64,000 nucleotides of DNA from Candidatus Dependentiae bacterium (GCA_018266175.1 JAFEAY010000003.1:104642-168641), one strand, 5' to 3'; shown: positions 9,281 to 17,676, counted from the first letter of the stretch. Program-made: numbers and translations. The notes: generated by a model not told the origin, from the sequence alone.

Positions 9281-9300
9281 TTTAGATTATTTAATCTAAA
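9281..9300. terminator. Small AT-rich inverted repeat between convergent genes
   Basis: The perfect inverted repeat TTTAGATT-ATTT-AATCTAAA lies between the convergent xer and ankyrin genes. It is weak because it has almost no G or C. It may act as a terminator on either strand. Confidence 0.3.
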
Positions 9301-9312
9301 AAACTTATAGGA

Positions 9313-9807
9313 TTATTTATTATAAAGCATTACACGAATTAGTTCATTCTGATAAGAGTTCTCACTGCGCATATGAGCGAAATAAATTGGTTTATAGCCA
9401 TTTTTAGTGGTCATATTTTTGTCTGCTCCTTTGCTCAATAGTAACTCTACAATATCAGGATTACACACTTTAACTGCGGCATGGAGAGGAGTTTCTCCAT
9501 TGCCATTGATTCTACTATTTGGTCTGTTTACATCAGCGCCATAATTAATAAGAAGCTCTACCATTTTAAGATCACCGCTCGCTACAGCCTTGTAAAGATG
9601 AGTTTCGCCTTTATAGAGCGCATTAATTTTTTCTGGATTGTCCTTATACTCTCGTATTTCAAGTATTTGATGTATGACTTCTATTTCTTCATAAAGTACC
9701 GCGCAGCGTAATCTTTCTTGATCAGACATTACTTCGAATTCTGATTCTGATATTCCTCCGAGGGAACTTGTTGTGAGTAACCACAATAAGGATAAAAATT
9801 TCTTCAT
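9313..9807 (-). CDS. Secreted ankyrin-repeat protein
   Basis: The 164-residue product starts with a short signal peptide (MKKFLSLLWLLTTSSLGG). It then carries about three ankyrin repeats, with motifs such as GETHLYKAVASGDLKMVELLINYGADVN and GETPLHAAVKVCNPDIVELLLSKGADKN. Ankyrin repeats are protein-binding modules, and exported versions are common effectors in protist-associated bacteria. The ATG at 9807 is preferred over one 30 bases upstream because it begins the signal peptide. The gene sits just downstream of another secreted protein on the same strand, probably as a two-gene unit. Its binding partner is unknown. Confidence 0.85.
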   Translation of the reverse strand: MKKFLSLLWLLTTSSLGGISESEFEVMSDQERLRCAVLYEEIEVIHQILEIREYKDNPEKINALYKGETHLYKAVASGDLKMVELLINYGADVNRPNSRINGNGETPLHAAVKVCNPDIVELLLSKGADKNMTTKNGYKPIYFAHMRSENSYQNELIRVMLYNK

Positions 9808-9820
9808 ATTTTTATATTCC

Positions 9821-10708
9821 TCATATCTCTTTGACAAGATAATCTTTATATTTTTTTAAAACTTTTCTTAGACCGTCTGGTCCACAAATCTCTGATTCAT
9901 ATGCTAAATTCGAGCAGACTATCCCAGGGATTAAAGCCTTAACCTCTTTTTGATGGTTGCCTTCTTTGTCGTATAGCCAACAGCGTGCCACTGCTGGATT
10001 GGGATCAGAATATTGTATTACAACATTTGCCCCTGCATTCAGAAGTTCACGAATAATTGCTGTGTGTTTTTTCTTGGTTTTGAAATAACCTTTTATTGCA
10101 TACAAAAGTATAGCCGTAAACTTTTTGTGGTCGTATTTGTAATTGTATTTTTTGAGTAAATTTTCTACCTGTTTTTTATTTTTTGCTTTAATCGCTTTCA
10201 TTAACAGATCATTAAAAATTTTTGCAATCCATAAATATTTAAGCTCAAATAGATTCTTGTAGTTAAAGCTTTTTGCATAATACTCTTGAATGTGACGAGG
10301 AAGTATGCAGAATATCGCTTTGTTCCGACGTGTTAGTAGATTTTCTTCATAGTATTGGCGTATTTGTAGCAGCAGTTCGCCGATGTCATTTCTTTCTTCT
10401 AATAAATCTAATATTGGACAAACATAGTGCGTTTCATCAGTACTAAGCGCATCAATTTCCTCATAACAATACTCAACAAATTCAAAACGATCTTCATCTG
10501 TTTTAATATCTTTAAATGTAGAATCAAACTTTTTATTTAAAGATAAAGCTGTTTCTAAGTGCCTCATGAGTTTGCTTTGTTCAAGATTTAAATCACAAAG
10601 CTCAGAATATTCAATTTCTAGATATCTTTCAGGAGACATTGCTCCTAAAGAGCCTGTTGCAAGTAACCCTGATGCAAATAAAATCGATAAATACAATATT
10701 TTGTTCAT
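9821..10708 (-). CDS. Secreted protein with ankyrin-like C-terminus
   Basis: No family was recognised for most of this 295-residue protein. A signal peptide (MNKILYLSILFASGLLATGSLG) is followed by a helical, charged region. Near residues 200-245 one or two degenerate ankyrin-like units appear (AILLYAIKGYF, then IIRELLNAGANVVIQ). An in-frame start far upstream is rejected because it would bury the signal peptide behind 57 residues. The next gene begins 13 bases downstream and is also a secreted ankyrin protein, with a similar SLG/SESE-type mature N-terminus. This suggests paralogy or a shared export route. The function is unknown. Confidence 0.7.
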   Translation of the reverse strand: MNKILYLSILFASGLLATGSLGAMSPERYLEIEYSELCDLNLEQSKLMRHLETALSLNKKFDSTFKDIKTDEDRFEFVEYCYEEIDALSTDETHYVCPILDLLEERNDIGELLLQIRQYYEENLLTRRNKAIFCILPRHIQEYYAKSFNYKNLFELKYLWIAKIFNDLLMKAIKAKNKKQVENLLKKYNYKYDHKKFTAILLYAIKGYFKTKKKHTAIIRELLNAGANVVIQYSDPNPAVARCWLYDKEGNHQKEVKALIPGIVCSNLAYESEICGPDGLRKVLKKYKDYLVKEI

Positions 10709-10975
10709 GATAAATCCCTGAGTATTGTCGTAGAAATACTTTCTAAAATTGATTATAACGCAATGTTTATAAAGCAAGCGCAGAATATGTTTCAAATTTA
10801 AAAATATAGCAACCAGTGATTGCGCGTCTATTTTTTTGATGTTTACTTTTAATTTACATACAATTTTCAGACTTAACATTTTATAGCATTATCACTTTTT
10901 AAAATGTCTTTGGTACGGTATACTTCCCTCAAGCTTGTTTAGTTCTTAAAAAATTTTTTCTCAGTGAGTGTTTTT

Positions 10976-12097
10976 ATGAAGTGTACATTTAGCGTTGATC
11001 AAAAAGAACTCCTTGGCCTTTTGTCTGCCATGCAGCCGATTTGTAACAAGCGTACAACGCTTGATGTTACAGAATCGATTTTGTTTCATGTGGCATCAAA
11101 AGAGTTAACGCTTAAAGCAACCGACCTTGAAATTAGCCTACAATCAAACATGAATGTTGAAGGTGACCTGACAGACGCGGTAAGTTTTCTTATTTCCGGC
11201 AAGCGCATTTTTGAGCTTGTAAAAGAGATGGATGGTTCTATTGAGTTTACACTTGAAGACAGTCAACTTCAGCTTAAGTCTAACGGTGTTGATTTATCAC
11301 TCAATATTAAAAATGCCGAAGAGTTTCCTCCATTCCCTGAGCGTATTGAAAACTTAATGGATCTTGAAGCACCACCTCTTTTGGCTATGCTGAACAAAGT
11401 TGCTTTCTTGATTCCTCAGAATAATGCTAATACGGCTCTGAATGGGATGCTGCTTGAAATTGGACCAGAACAACTTTCAATGGTTGCAACCGATGGTCAT
11501 TGCTTGGCAAAAATTTGCACAAAGAGATATACGCTTCCTGATGAACGCAAATGGTTACTCCCAAAACGGGCAGTTATGGAAGTTAAAAAACTTCTGGAAA
11601 GCACAACAACAACCAATTTGTTCTTAGGAACCTGTGGAAGTCAATTGGTATTTTCAGGTAAAAACTTCAATTTCTTTACCAAGTTGATTTCTGAAAGTTT
11701 TCCTCATTATAAGCCTGTACTTGATAAAACTGGATTTACTCCTGCACGCATGGCAAAAGATTCATTGCTCAGAACGCTCAAACGTACTAATTGCTTGCTT
11801 GCAGGTAAATTTGTTTCAACAACCTTCAAATTTACACCTGGCACGGTGAACGTTAATGTTCACAACAAAGAAGTTGGTAAGCTGGATGAGTCAATTGAGC
11901 TGCTTGGATATGATGCTGAGTTGGTTGAAAGTCGCTTTTATTCACCATATTTGCTCAATGGTCTTTCGGTATTTCCAGAAGATAAGGTTTCTTTTCATAT
12001 TAAAAATGCGATTAAGCCAATTATTTTTGAATCAAATGCTGCTGATTATGAGTTTACTTATTTGGTGATGCCCGTTTCGATGGCTCAAGCTGAGTAG
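10976..12097 (+). CDS. dnaN: DNA polymerase III beta sliding clamp
   Basis: The beta clamp encircles DNA and tethers replicative polymerase and other factors. The 373-residue length from the ATG at 10976 matches the family, with three similar clamp domains. Recognisable segments are the N-terminal MKCTFSVDQKELL, FLISGKRIFELVKEMD, EEFPPFP, the VATDGHCLAK strand of domain 2, and the C-terminal YLVMPVSM, close to the canonical hydrophobic-cleft motif. A GTG twelve bases upstream is a less likely start. recF follows, as in many dnaA-dnaN-recF loci, though dnaA is not in this window. Confidence 0.95.
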   Translation: MKCTFSVDQKELLGLLSAMQPICNKRTTLDVTESILFHVASKELTLKATDLEISLQSNMNVEGDLTDAVSFLISGKRIFELVKEMDGSIEFTLEDSQLQLKSNGVDLSLNIKNAEEFPPFPERIENLMDLEAPPLLAMLNKVAFLIPQNNANTALNGMLLEIGPEQLSMVATDGHCLAKICTKRYTLPDERKWLLPKRAVMEVKKLLESTTTTNLFLGTCGSQLVFSGKNFNFFTKLISESFPHYKPVLDKTGFTPARMAKDSLLRTLKRTNCLLAGKFVSTTFKFTPGTVNVNVHNKEVGKLDESIELLGYDAELVESRFYSPYLLNGLSVFPEDKVSFHIKNAIKPIIFESNAADYEFTYLVMPVSMAQAE

Positions 12098-12120
12098 TAG
12101 ATAATTTTTTGTACTAAAAA

Positions 12121-12151
12121 ATGGGGTTGTGAACTCAGTTTGCAACCCCAT
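12121..12151. terminator. GC-rich hairpin between dnaN and recF
   Basis: The arms ATGGGGTTG (12121-12129) and CAACCCCAT (12143-12151) form a 9-bp stem. There is no T-run downstream on the plus strand, whereas on the minus strand the stem is followed by a T-run. It could attenuate read-through from dnaN to recF. Its role is unproven. Confidence 0.4.
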
Positions 12152-12167
12152 CACAGAATGGTTATTC

Positions 12168-13289
12168 GTGATTATTAGACAGCTTAGACTTAACAACTTT
12201 CGTTGCTTTGCCAATACAGAATTTTCCTTTGATAAAAAATTTATTATCATCCAGGGGCCTAATGGCTCCGGGAAAAGTAGCATTCTTGAAGCTCTTCATT
12301 ACAGCTGCTACTTGCGTTCCTTTAGAACGCACCTCCACAAAGAGCTCATGCTCCTGGGGGAAAACCATTTCTTTGCGCATATATTATTTGATCAAGAGCT
12401 CACTGGAACCAATGACCAAATTCAGATTGGCTACTCAAGCAAACAAGGAAAGGTTGTTAAACTCAACCAAAAACCAGTTCAGTCGTACAAAGAGCTTTTA
12501 ACCGCATATCGCATTGTTACCCTTACTGCCGATGATTTATCGCTTATTCATAGCGCCCCTGAAGCTCGACGAAGCTTCATGAATTACTCACTCTTTTTGA
12601 TTGATCCTGAATGTGCAGGGCAGCTGAAACGGTACAAGCAAATTGTTGACCAGCGTAATAAACTTTTAAGCTTCCATGGCTTGCGACAATCGCCATCATT
12701 CCATGATGAACTCAAAGTTTGGACAGGTAAAATGTGGGAAGAGTCGCAACTCATTCGCGCTTCGCGTAAAGATTATTTAGCTAAATTAGAAGCAAAAGTT
12801 AATATTTTACTCCAGCAATTTTTCTGGAGCAGCACTGATGCTCAGCTCCATGTCAAGCTTGAGTATGTTGCTCGCCCGGCAGTAAGGCATGAAACCTTTG
12901 ACTCTTTCTGGAAAGACTTTTCGCAGCAAGGGCTTGCTCGTGAGTTACAATACGGACGAAGCACCTTTGGTGCACATCTTGATGATATGACTATTATTTT
13001 TCAACAAAAAAATTCTCGTATTTTTGCTTCACGCGGACAACAAAAATTATTAGTTTTTTTGCTGAAAATTGCACAGCTTCAGCTTACCAATACTTCAGGC
13101 GAAGCAAGCGTTCTTTTACTTGATGACTTTGTAACAGACTTTGATGAAGATCGATTAAAGCGTTGTCTTGAGGTTTTACAAAGTATTCCGGGTCAAATTT
13201 TTATCTCATCGCCGCACGAGCTAAATAGTCTGCTGCTTGAGCAAGTTGATAGCCAGCGTATCGTTTTGTCTGGTGTAATGAGCCATTAG
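12168..13289 (+). CDS. recF: DNA replication and repair protein RecF
   Basis: RecF is an SMC-like ATPase that loads RecA at gaps through RecOR. The N-terminus IIRQLRLNNFRCFANTEFSF is followed by the Walker A GPNGSGKSSILEALHY. The ABC signature region appears as FASRGQQKLLVFLLKIAQL, and Walker B as VLLLDDFVTDFDE. The GTG at 12168 is chosen because it gives the family N-terminus; an earlier GTG lies inside the preceding hairpin. The last 89 bases overlap the end of the convergent ankyrin gene, which is unusual for this gene pair. Confidence 0.93.
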   Translation: MIIRQLRLNNFRCFANTEFSFDKKFIIIQGPNGSGKSSILEALHYSCYLRSFRTHLHKELMLLGENHFFAHILFDQELTGTNDQIQIGYSSKQGKVVKLNQKPVQSYKELLTAYRIVTLTADDLSLIHSAPEARRSFMNYSLFLIDPECAGQLKRYKQIVDQRNKLLSFHGLRQSPSFHDELKVWTGKMWEESQLIRASRKDYLAKLEAKVNILLQQFFWSSTDAQLHVKLEYVARPAVRHETFDSFWKDFSQQGLARELQYGRSTFGAHLDDMTIIFQQKNSRIFASRGQQKLLVFLLKIAQLQLTNTSGEASVLLLDDFVTDFDEDRLKRCLEVLQSIPGQIFISSPHELNSLLLEQVDSQRIVLSGVMSH

Positions 13290-14118
13290 GGGTCTCTGTT
13301 TTATTGACTCCAGGTTGCGCACCGTAGCTTTTGAGGAGTTTAATAATCTCAAAGCATCCATGGTCTATTGCATCATCAAGAGGTGTTTTTCCACCAATGT
13401 CGGAATCACTTTTTTTTGAAAAAGTATTAACGAGTGCCCCTTTTTTCAATAACATTTTCAATGACCCGATGTCTCCTCGAATAACAGCTAAATGAAGCGG
13501 CGTTCTGCCAAGCCGACTTTGCTTATTGATATTTGCTCCCGTCTCAATGAGCTCATTGAGTATATGATTAGCCTTAGAAAAGCGCACAGCAATATGAAGT
13601 GGAGTATACTGATCTTCGGTGGTTGCACCGTCAATATCAACTTCTTTGGTTGCTAAGAGTTGATCAATAATATCAAAGTGCCCTTTGTAAACAGCAATAT
13701 GAAGAGGTGTAAAGCCATCATTGGTACGAAGATCCGGCGCAGCTCCTTGCTTAAGTAAAAATTTTACCAGATGAGCATCTTCGTAATACGTAGCAATATG
13801 GAGTGGTGTAATGCCATTTCGGTCTGATTTGTTAACTAAGGATGGAATTTTACGTATATATTTTTTGACCATTTTTACTCGTTCGTTTTTCATAAGTTTG
13901 CGCAAATGGCCAAAAGCGTTATTGAGTGCAGTATCATCAAGCGCAGAATCGGCATAATTGATTGCATTTTTTTTTGATGACCAAGACCAAAGAGAACCTA
14001 ATTTACTCAAGAAACTTTTTTTTTCTATTGGGTTTTTATGAGTACTTTCTAGTTTTGACCATATTATTATTATGGATAAAAGACAAAGTAAGGTTGTTTT
14101 TGTGAAGCGAATTGCCAT
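13201..14118 (-). CDS. Secreted ankyrin-repeat protein overlapping recF 3' end
   Basis: The 305-residue protein begins with a signal peptide or anchor (MAIRFTKTTLLCLLSIIIIWS). Five to six consecutive ankyrin repeats then span about residues 90-270, with clear units such as NGITPLHIATYYEDAHLVKF, DGFTPLHIAVYKGHFDIIDQ and LGRTPLHLAVIRGDIGSLKM. A GAGAGGA ribosome site precedes the ATG. The final 29 residues are encoded antisense to the end of recF. A host-directed protein-binding role is inferred from export plus ankyrin repeats, and the target is unknown. Confidence 0.9.
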   Translation of the reverse strand: MAIRFTKTTLLCLLSIIIIWSKLESTHKNPIEKKSFLSKLGSLWSWSSKKNAINYADSALDDTALNNAFGHLRKLMKNERVKMVKKYIRKIPSLVNKSDRNGITPLHIATYYEDAHLVKFLLKQGAAPDLRTNDGFTPLHIAVYKGHFDIIDQLLATKEVDIDGATTEDQYTPLHIAVRFSKANHILNELIETGANINKQSRLGRTPLHLAVIRGDIGSLKMLLKKGALVNTFSKKSDSDIGGKTPLDDAIDHGCFEIIKLLKSYGAQPGVNKTETPNGSLHQTKRYAGYQLAQAADYLARAAMR

Positions 14119-14253
14119 TGTGTCCTCTCAAGTACAAATTAACCATTATGGAAATATTTCTATTTTAAATGTGGTTTTATTTGGGTCTCGCAGTCAATAC
14201 TCTTGTTTTTTTGTTCTTTAAGCTGATACCTTTAAATAGTTTTATGCAAAATT

Positions 14254-14307
14254 ACTCTCTTTTCTCCTTTTTCCGCCATGAATGGTTTTCCTACATGGCG
14301 GTTTATT
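14254..14307 (+). repeat. 54-bp terminator-like repeat, copy 1
   Basis: A pyrimidine-rich lead (ACTCTCTTTTCTCC...) is followed by the inverted repeat CCGCCATG (14273-14280) / CATGGCGG (14294-14301) and then GTTTATT. It is nearly identical to a second copy 402 bases downstream. The shape is that of a rho-independent terminator. Confidence 0.7.
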
Positions 14308-14655
14308 GTCTTTATTTGATGTTTTTGGCTTTTTATCTCAATTAACAATATTTTATTCAATTTTCCTTGCATTTCTTTTTTTGATCAGTAGAATGTATTT
14401 CCCCGCTTGAAAAGAAGGTACTTTTAAGCTTTTCTCGCCAAAAAGACCTTAGAAATCACAATTTCTTCAAAGCACATTAGTTTTAAGCTATTTTGCCTTA
14501 GAAATTGTAATGTACTGATCATTTAAATTATTTATTAGCAATATTTATAGTAAAAACATTAATTTATCGTTTTTTTATAAATACGCTTGATTTTCTCTTA
14601 GATAATGTTAAATTAAGATCATGAACTTAAATAAGAATTAAAAGACTTCATTACT

Positions 14656-14709
14656 ACTCTCCTTTCTCCTTTTTCCGCCATGTAGGGTTTCCTTACATGG
14701 CGGTTTATT
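14656..14709 (+). repeat. 54-bp terminator-like repeat, copy 2
   Basis: This is the second copy of the element. Its stem is longer, CCGCCATGTA (14675-14684) / TACATGGCGG (14694-14703), followed by a T-rich tail. The lead sequence and loop closely match copy 1. It would terminate a plus-strand transcript, although no plus-strand gene lies just upstream. Confidence 0.7.
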
Positions 14710-14721
14710 TTTTATACGATC

Positions 14722-14761
14722 AAAAAAAGCTTTAGGCCGATGTGGCATTCCACGTCGGCCT
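14722..14761 (-). terminator. Rho-independent terminator of the His-rich ankyrin gene
   Basis: Read on the minus strand, a GC-rich stem (AGGCCGACGTGG with CCACATCGGCCT, 14734-14761) is followed by AAAGC and seven T residues. It lies 36 bases after the stop of the gene ending at 14797. Confidence 0.8.
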
Positions 14762-14796
14762 GATTTATTTCTGGGGAAATTTGAATTTACTTAATG

Positions 14797-15576
14797 TTAC
14801 TGATTATGCCATCTTCCATGTCGTCCATGACCATGACCATGTCCATGCCCGCCGCCATGCCTACCACTATGATGGTGCGAAAATGGTGCTGCTGGTTTAG
14901 ATACAGCAACTGCGCCTGCATCAGTAAGCAATTGTTTAATATCTCCATTACCGGTTTCGGTAGCAATCCCTAAAGCTGTTTGTCCACGCCTCCCAACTTC
15001 ATCAATAAAAGATGCAACATCGGCACGTTGAAGTATTGCCTCAACTTTTGCCTTATCACCTATTGAACAGGCCACGCGTAAAAATCTACCCGGTTCAAGC
15101 GTCGTTGCGGGATCAGCATTCAAGATATCAAGTTGTTTTTGATGCTTGCCATGACCGTGATACCCGCCGTGCCATCCTGGCACAGGTGCAGGGGCTGGTT
15201 GAGGAGCTGGTGCTGGGAGGGCCGAAGCCTGTAGTCCACCGTTAGCTTGCAATAAGTTCCTTATGGGAATATTGATATCATCAAGGGCTATATCTAGAGC
15301 TGTTTTGCCTTTATGAAGATGGTTAATAAAATCCGCAATGTCAGCATGAGTAACTAACGCCTGAACAGTTGCAATGTCATCTGATGCGCAGGCTCGTTGT
15401 AAGAGTAAGCCAAGATCTGCAGGAGTTATTGGCGCAGGAGCCGCCTGAGAAGGCATTCCATGATGTGCTCCGTGGTGACGGCCTCTACCACCATGTCTTC
15501 CATGATACATAGCGAAGACAGAAGAGCTTGTCAGTAGGACAAAGGCAAAAAAAGCGCTAAAACGTTTCATATTCAT
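14797..15576 (-). CDS. Secreted His/Gly-rich ankyrin-like protein
   Basis: The 259-residue protein has a signal peptide (MKRFSAFFAFVLLTSSSVFA). A first His/Gly/Arg-rich segment (YHGRHGGRGRHHGAHHG) follows, then two units of an ankyrin-like module (ASDDIATVQALVTHADIADFI with GKTALDIALDD, and CSIGDKAKVEAILQRADVASFI with GQTALGIATETG) separated by a Pro/Ala linker. It ends in a second His/Gly-rich tail. The two modules are internal duplicates. His-rich tails can bind metal, which is only a possibility here. GGAGG upstream supports the start, and a strong terminator follows the gene. Function is unknown. Confidence 0.8.
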   Translation of the reverse strand: MNMKRFSAFFAFVLLTSSSVFAMYHGRHGGRGRHHGAHHGMPSQAAPAPITPADLGLLLQRACASDDIATVQALVTHADIADFINHLHKGKTALDIALDDINIPIRNLLQANGGLQASALPAPAPQPAPAPVPGWHGGYHGHGKHQKQLDILNADPATTLEPGRFLRVACSIGDKAKVEAILQRADVASFIDEVGRRGQTALGIATETGNGDIKQLLTDAGAVAVSKPAAPFSHHHSGRHGGGHGHGHGHGRHGRWHNQ

Positions 15577-15898
15577 AATACCTCCGTAATGGGTAAATCT
15601 TAGGTAAATACATTTATTATATTTTCTATCTGTATTTATTATAGGCTGTTTTGCCCTTATGAGTCAAAGACTAAAAAATAAACTTTTTGTAGGTTGATTA
15701 GCAAAAACGGCTCTTTTCTGCTGAGATTTATTATGCGTGTGTTGATTCGAGTAAAAATGGTACTAAAAAGTATTACGTACAATTGGTTAAGTTAGTGGAG
15801 GTTTTACAAAAAAAAATAAATTATGCTTGGATTTTACAGATAAATAGCGTAGAATTCGGTTCCATTTTTAACAATTATTTTATCAAGAAGGCTTTTCT
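15577..15898. other. Intergenic region between divergent ankyrin genes
   Basis: No gene is seen in these 322 bases. The right part holds the promoter listed at 15827-15855. The rest is AT-rich and has no clear hairpin or repeat. Confidence 0.5.
15827..15855 (+). promoter_or_regulatory. Sigma-70-like promoter for the acidic-tailed ankyrin gene
   Basis: TTGGAT and TAGAAT are separated by 17 bases. The -10 element ends 43 bases before the ATG at 15899. The call rests on consensus and spacing only. Confidence 0.5.
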
Positions 15899-16537
15899 AT
15901 GGTCCAAAACAGTTTATTTCGATTATTCTTTATCAATTCTGCCGTATTAATGTTGCTTATGAGAACTGCTTTTGCTGGGGCTGATTTGAGTGATCCAAGA
16001 AATAATGAAGTCGAATTACCCAATCAGGCATCACTTGTAAGAGCTATAAAAACAGGAAATTTAGATTCGGTTAAAAAAATCTGTGAAGCTAATCCGGATA
16101 GCGTTTTCCAACGTGATTTTGATAGAAATATAGCACTTCATTACGCAGCCGAAAGCAAACATCTGAATGCGTTCGAAATTGTTGCTTATTTGGTTTTTGA
16201 TGCGCAAGCAAATTCGTGTATTAATACACGTGGAAAATATGGTTATACTCCGCTTGATTTGGCTTGTACGTACGGAACAAAGAATGTTATAGATTATTTG
16301 AAAGCGAATGGTGCTAAAAATAATCATCGGGGTTTTGTACTTAAAAAAAAGTTGTGTTTTAATTATGATGAAGCGACCGATGAGGCAACTACTGAAAGTG
16401 ATGATGAAGAAGAAAATCAAGGCAACGGTAGCGATCAAGATGAAGTAGCTACTGACCGAGAATATGAAGATGAGCAAGACGATTATGAAGAAGAAGGTTA
16501 TCTCAGCCAGGAATATGATTCTGAGCAGGAATACTAG
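15899..16537 (+). CDS. Secreted ankyrin protein with acidic C-terminal tail
   Basis: The 212-residue product has a signal peptide (to about residue 26, ending RTAFA). Two to three ankyrin repeats span roughly residues 40-140 (ASLVRAIKTGNLDSVKKICE, IALHYAAESKHLNAFEIVAYL, YGYTPLDLACTYGTKNVIDYL). A strongly acidic tail of about 55 residues, rich in Asp, Glu and Tyr, ends the protein. Such tails can mimic nucleic acid or bind basic proteins such as histones, but nothing in the sequence proves this. It is divergent from the His-rich ankyrin gene, so the pair has oppositely charged tails. Confidence 0.8.
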   Translation: MVQNSLFRLFFINSAVLMLLMRTAFAGADLSDPRNNEVELPNQASLVRAIKTGNLDSVKKICEANPDSVFQRDFDRNIALHYAAESKHLNAFEIVAYLVFDAQANSCINTRGKYGYTPLDLACTYGTKNVIDYLKANGAKNNHRGFVLKKKLCFNYDEATDEATTESDDEEENQGNGSDQDEVATDREYEDEQDDYEEEGYLSQEYDSEQEY

Positions 16538-17138
16538 GTTGATTACTTTTTTGCTTATCTTCTTGTACCCACGTTGATTGGGATCATAATTTTAAGAGTA
16601 CATGTTTCGTGCGATTGGTTCGAAAAGAAAAACTGGCTAATAGAGGAATACCGGTAAGCTTTAAAAAGAGCCGCAGGCTCGGCTTGTAGTTCTTTGAGGT
16701 TTATTTTCTTGAGCTTACGTTGAAACTTGCGTTGAATATGTACGCGCGCGATTCGTGCGATTGGTACTTTATTAATAGCATCATGATTTATTAAAACATT
16801 GATCTAGTCGGTATTATTTCGAGTTTGTTTAATAAAAAACCCCATTAGATCAATATAATTCTTTTTAAAATATTTATTACGGTTCATATAAATTTAAGTC
16901 TTTATAAATATTTTTATAAGTTCCTTGAGTTCTTTGCCTCCGGCAGGAGGCATTATTATTCCCCAGGTTTCTCTGGGGAATAATAGAATTCTTTATTCGT
17001 ATCTTCATATTACTTTTCTTCTTTTTTCTTTTTATACCACTCAATGTTTACATAATAACGATTATCGGACGTAAAAATTATGTCGATTTCCCGCTCATAT
17101 TTTTTCCTATTACTCCGCTATCATAAAAATTTAAAAAG
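16538..17138. other. 601-base stretch without a convincing gene
   Basis: No gene with a start codon and family match was found. The stretch holds a GC-rich hairpin (GCCTCC/GGAGGC near 16936-16952), a strong terminator-like hairpin (next entry), and a 14-base direct repeat TTCGTGCGATTGGT (near 16606 and 16754). The minus strand is open between stops at 16555 and 16804, about 82 codons, but has no usable start. That could be a decayed gene or chance. Confidence 0.45.
16955..16984. terminator. 12-bp stem hairpin downstream of the acidic ankyrin gene and ruvC
   Basis: The arms ATTATTCCCCAG and CTGGGGAATAAT are perfectly complementary with a 6-base loop. It lies between the convergent acidic ankyrin gene and ruvC, some distance from both. 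There is no long T-run on either side, so it may be a transcript-end stabiliser or a terminator. Confidence 0.5.
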
Positions 17139-17645
17139 TTATCGAGAAGGAATCGATTGTCGCTGATCAGCCCACAGACCGCAGACAGAAATCGCCAGCG
17201 CATCAGTGACGTCTTGCTTTGCGATATCACCCAGTTGCGCAATTTTAGGAAACATACGTAAAATCATATGCGCTACTTGATCTTTGCTTGCACCACCAGA
17301 ACCCGTAACTGCTGCCTTAATTTCACGTGGAGCAAATTCACTGATTACAAGCTTATGTTGGTCAGCAAGCAGGTATAAAATACCGCGAAGAAAACCAAGC
17401 TTTAAAAAAGTCTGCGGATTCTTCCCTAGGAACGACGTTTCTAACGCAACTTGAGTGACAGAATGATCTATGATCTTCTGCTTAAATACGTCATAAAACT
17501 GGCCTGTTCGCTCCGAAAGCGTTTTAGTAGAACTCATTTTGAGGTAACCATAGTCAATAACGTAGGCTTGACGGTTATCATGCTTAAGAACGGCAAAGCC
17601 AGTAACAGAAAATCCTGGATCTACACCCAAAATAACTTTTGACAT
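17139..17645 (-). CDS. ruvC: Holliday junction endonuclease RuvC
   Basis: RuvC resolves Holliday junctions by symmetric cleavage. The 168-residue protein shows the RNase H-like fold. The first acidic residue is in ILGVDPGFSVTGFA, the second in VALETSFLGKNPQT, and the C-terminal pair in KQDVTDALAIS. The conserved GSGGASKDQV segment is present. The gene lies 31 bases downstream of dnaB on the same strand and is probably co-transcribed. ruvA and ruvB are not in the window. Confidence 0.95.
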   Translation of the reverse strand: MSKVILGVDPGFSVTGFAVLKHDNRQAYVIDYGYLKMSSTKTLSERTGQFYDVFKQKIIDHSVTQVALETSFLGKNPQTFLKLGFLRGILYLLADQHKLVISEFAPREIKAAVTGSGGASKDQVAHMILRMFPKIAQLGDIAKQDVTDALAISVCGLWADQRQSIPSR

Positions 17646-17676
17646 CTCCTTCTCCTTTTTTTTGAAAAATCAAAAA

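Larger units (their letters stand above)
14119..14796. other. Gene-poor AT-rich stretch with duplicated hairpins
   Basis: No credible protein gene was found in these 678 bases. The stretch holds two copies of a 54-base terminator-like element and a separate minus-strand terminator (both listed separately), plus a possible promoter (TTGATT, 16 bases, TAAATT near 14589-14616) just upstream of the second copy. Short plus-strand RNAs ending at each element are possible but unproven. No tRNA, tmRNA, RNase P or SRP RNA signature was recognised. Confidence 0.5.

Noticed and set aside
14251..14352. 32-codon frame starting MQNYSLF across the first terminator-like repeat
   Set aside because: It runs through the hairpin element, and the second copy of the element does not keep the frame, so the sequence is better read as a terminator.
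15012..15245. Plus-strand open frame inside the His-rich ankyrin gene
   Set aside because: It is a shadow of the minus-strand gene, with no ribosome site and no recognised motif.
16555..16803. Minus-strand 82-codon open stretch as a gene
   Set aside because: It has no ATG, GTG or TTG start at a useful place and no recognised motif, so it is kept only as a possible remnant.
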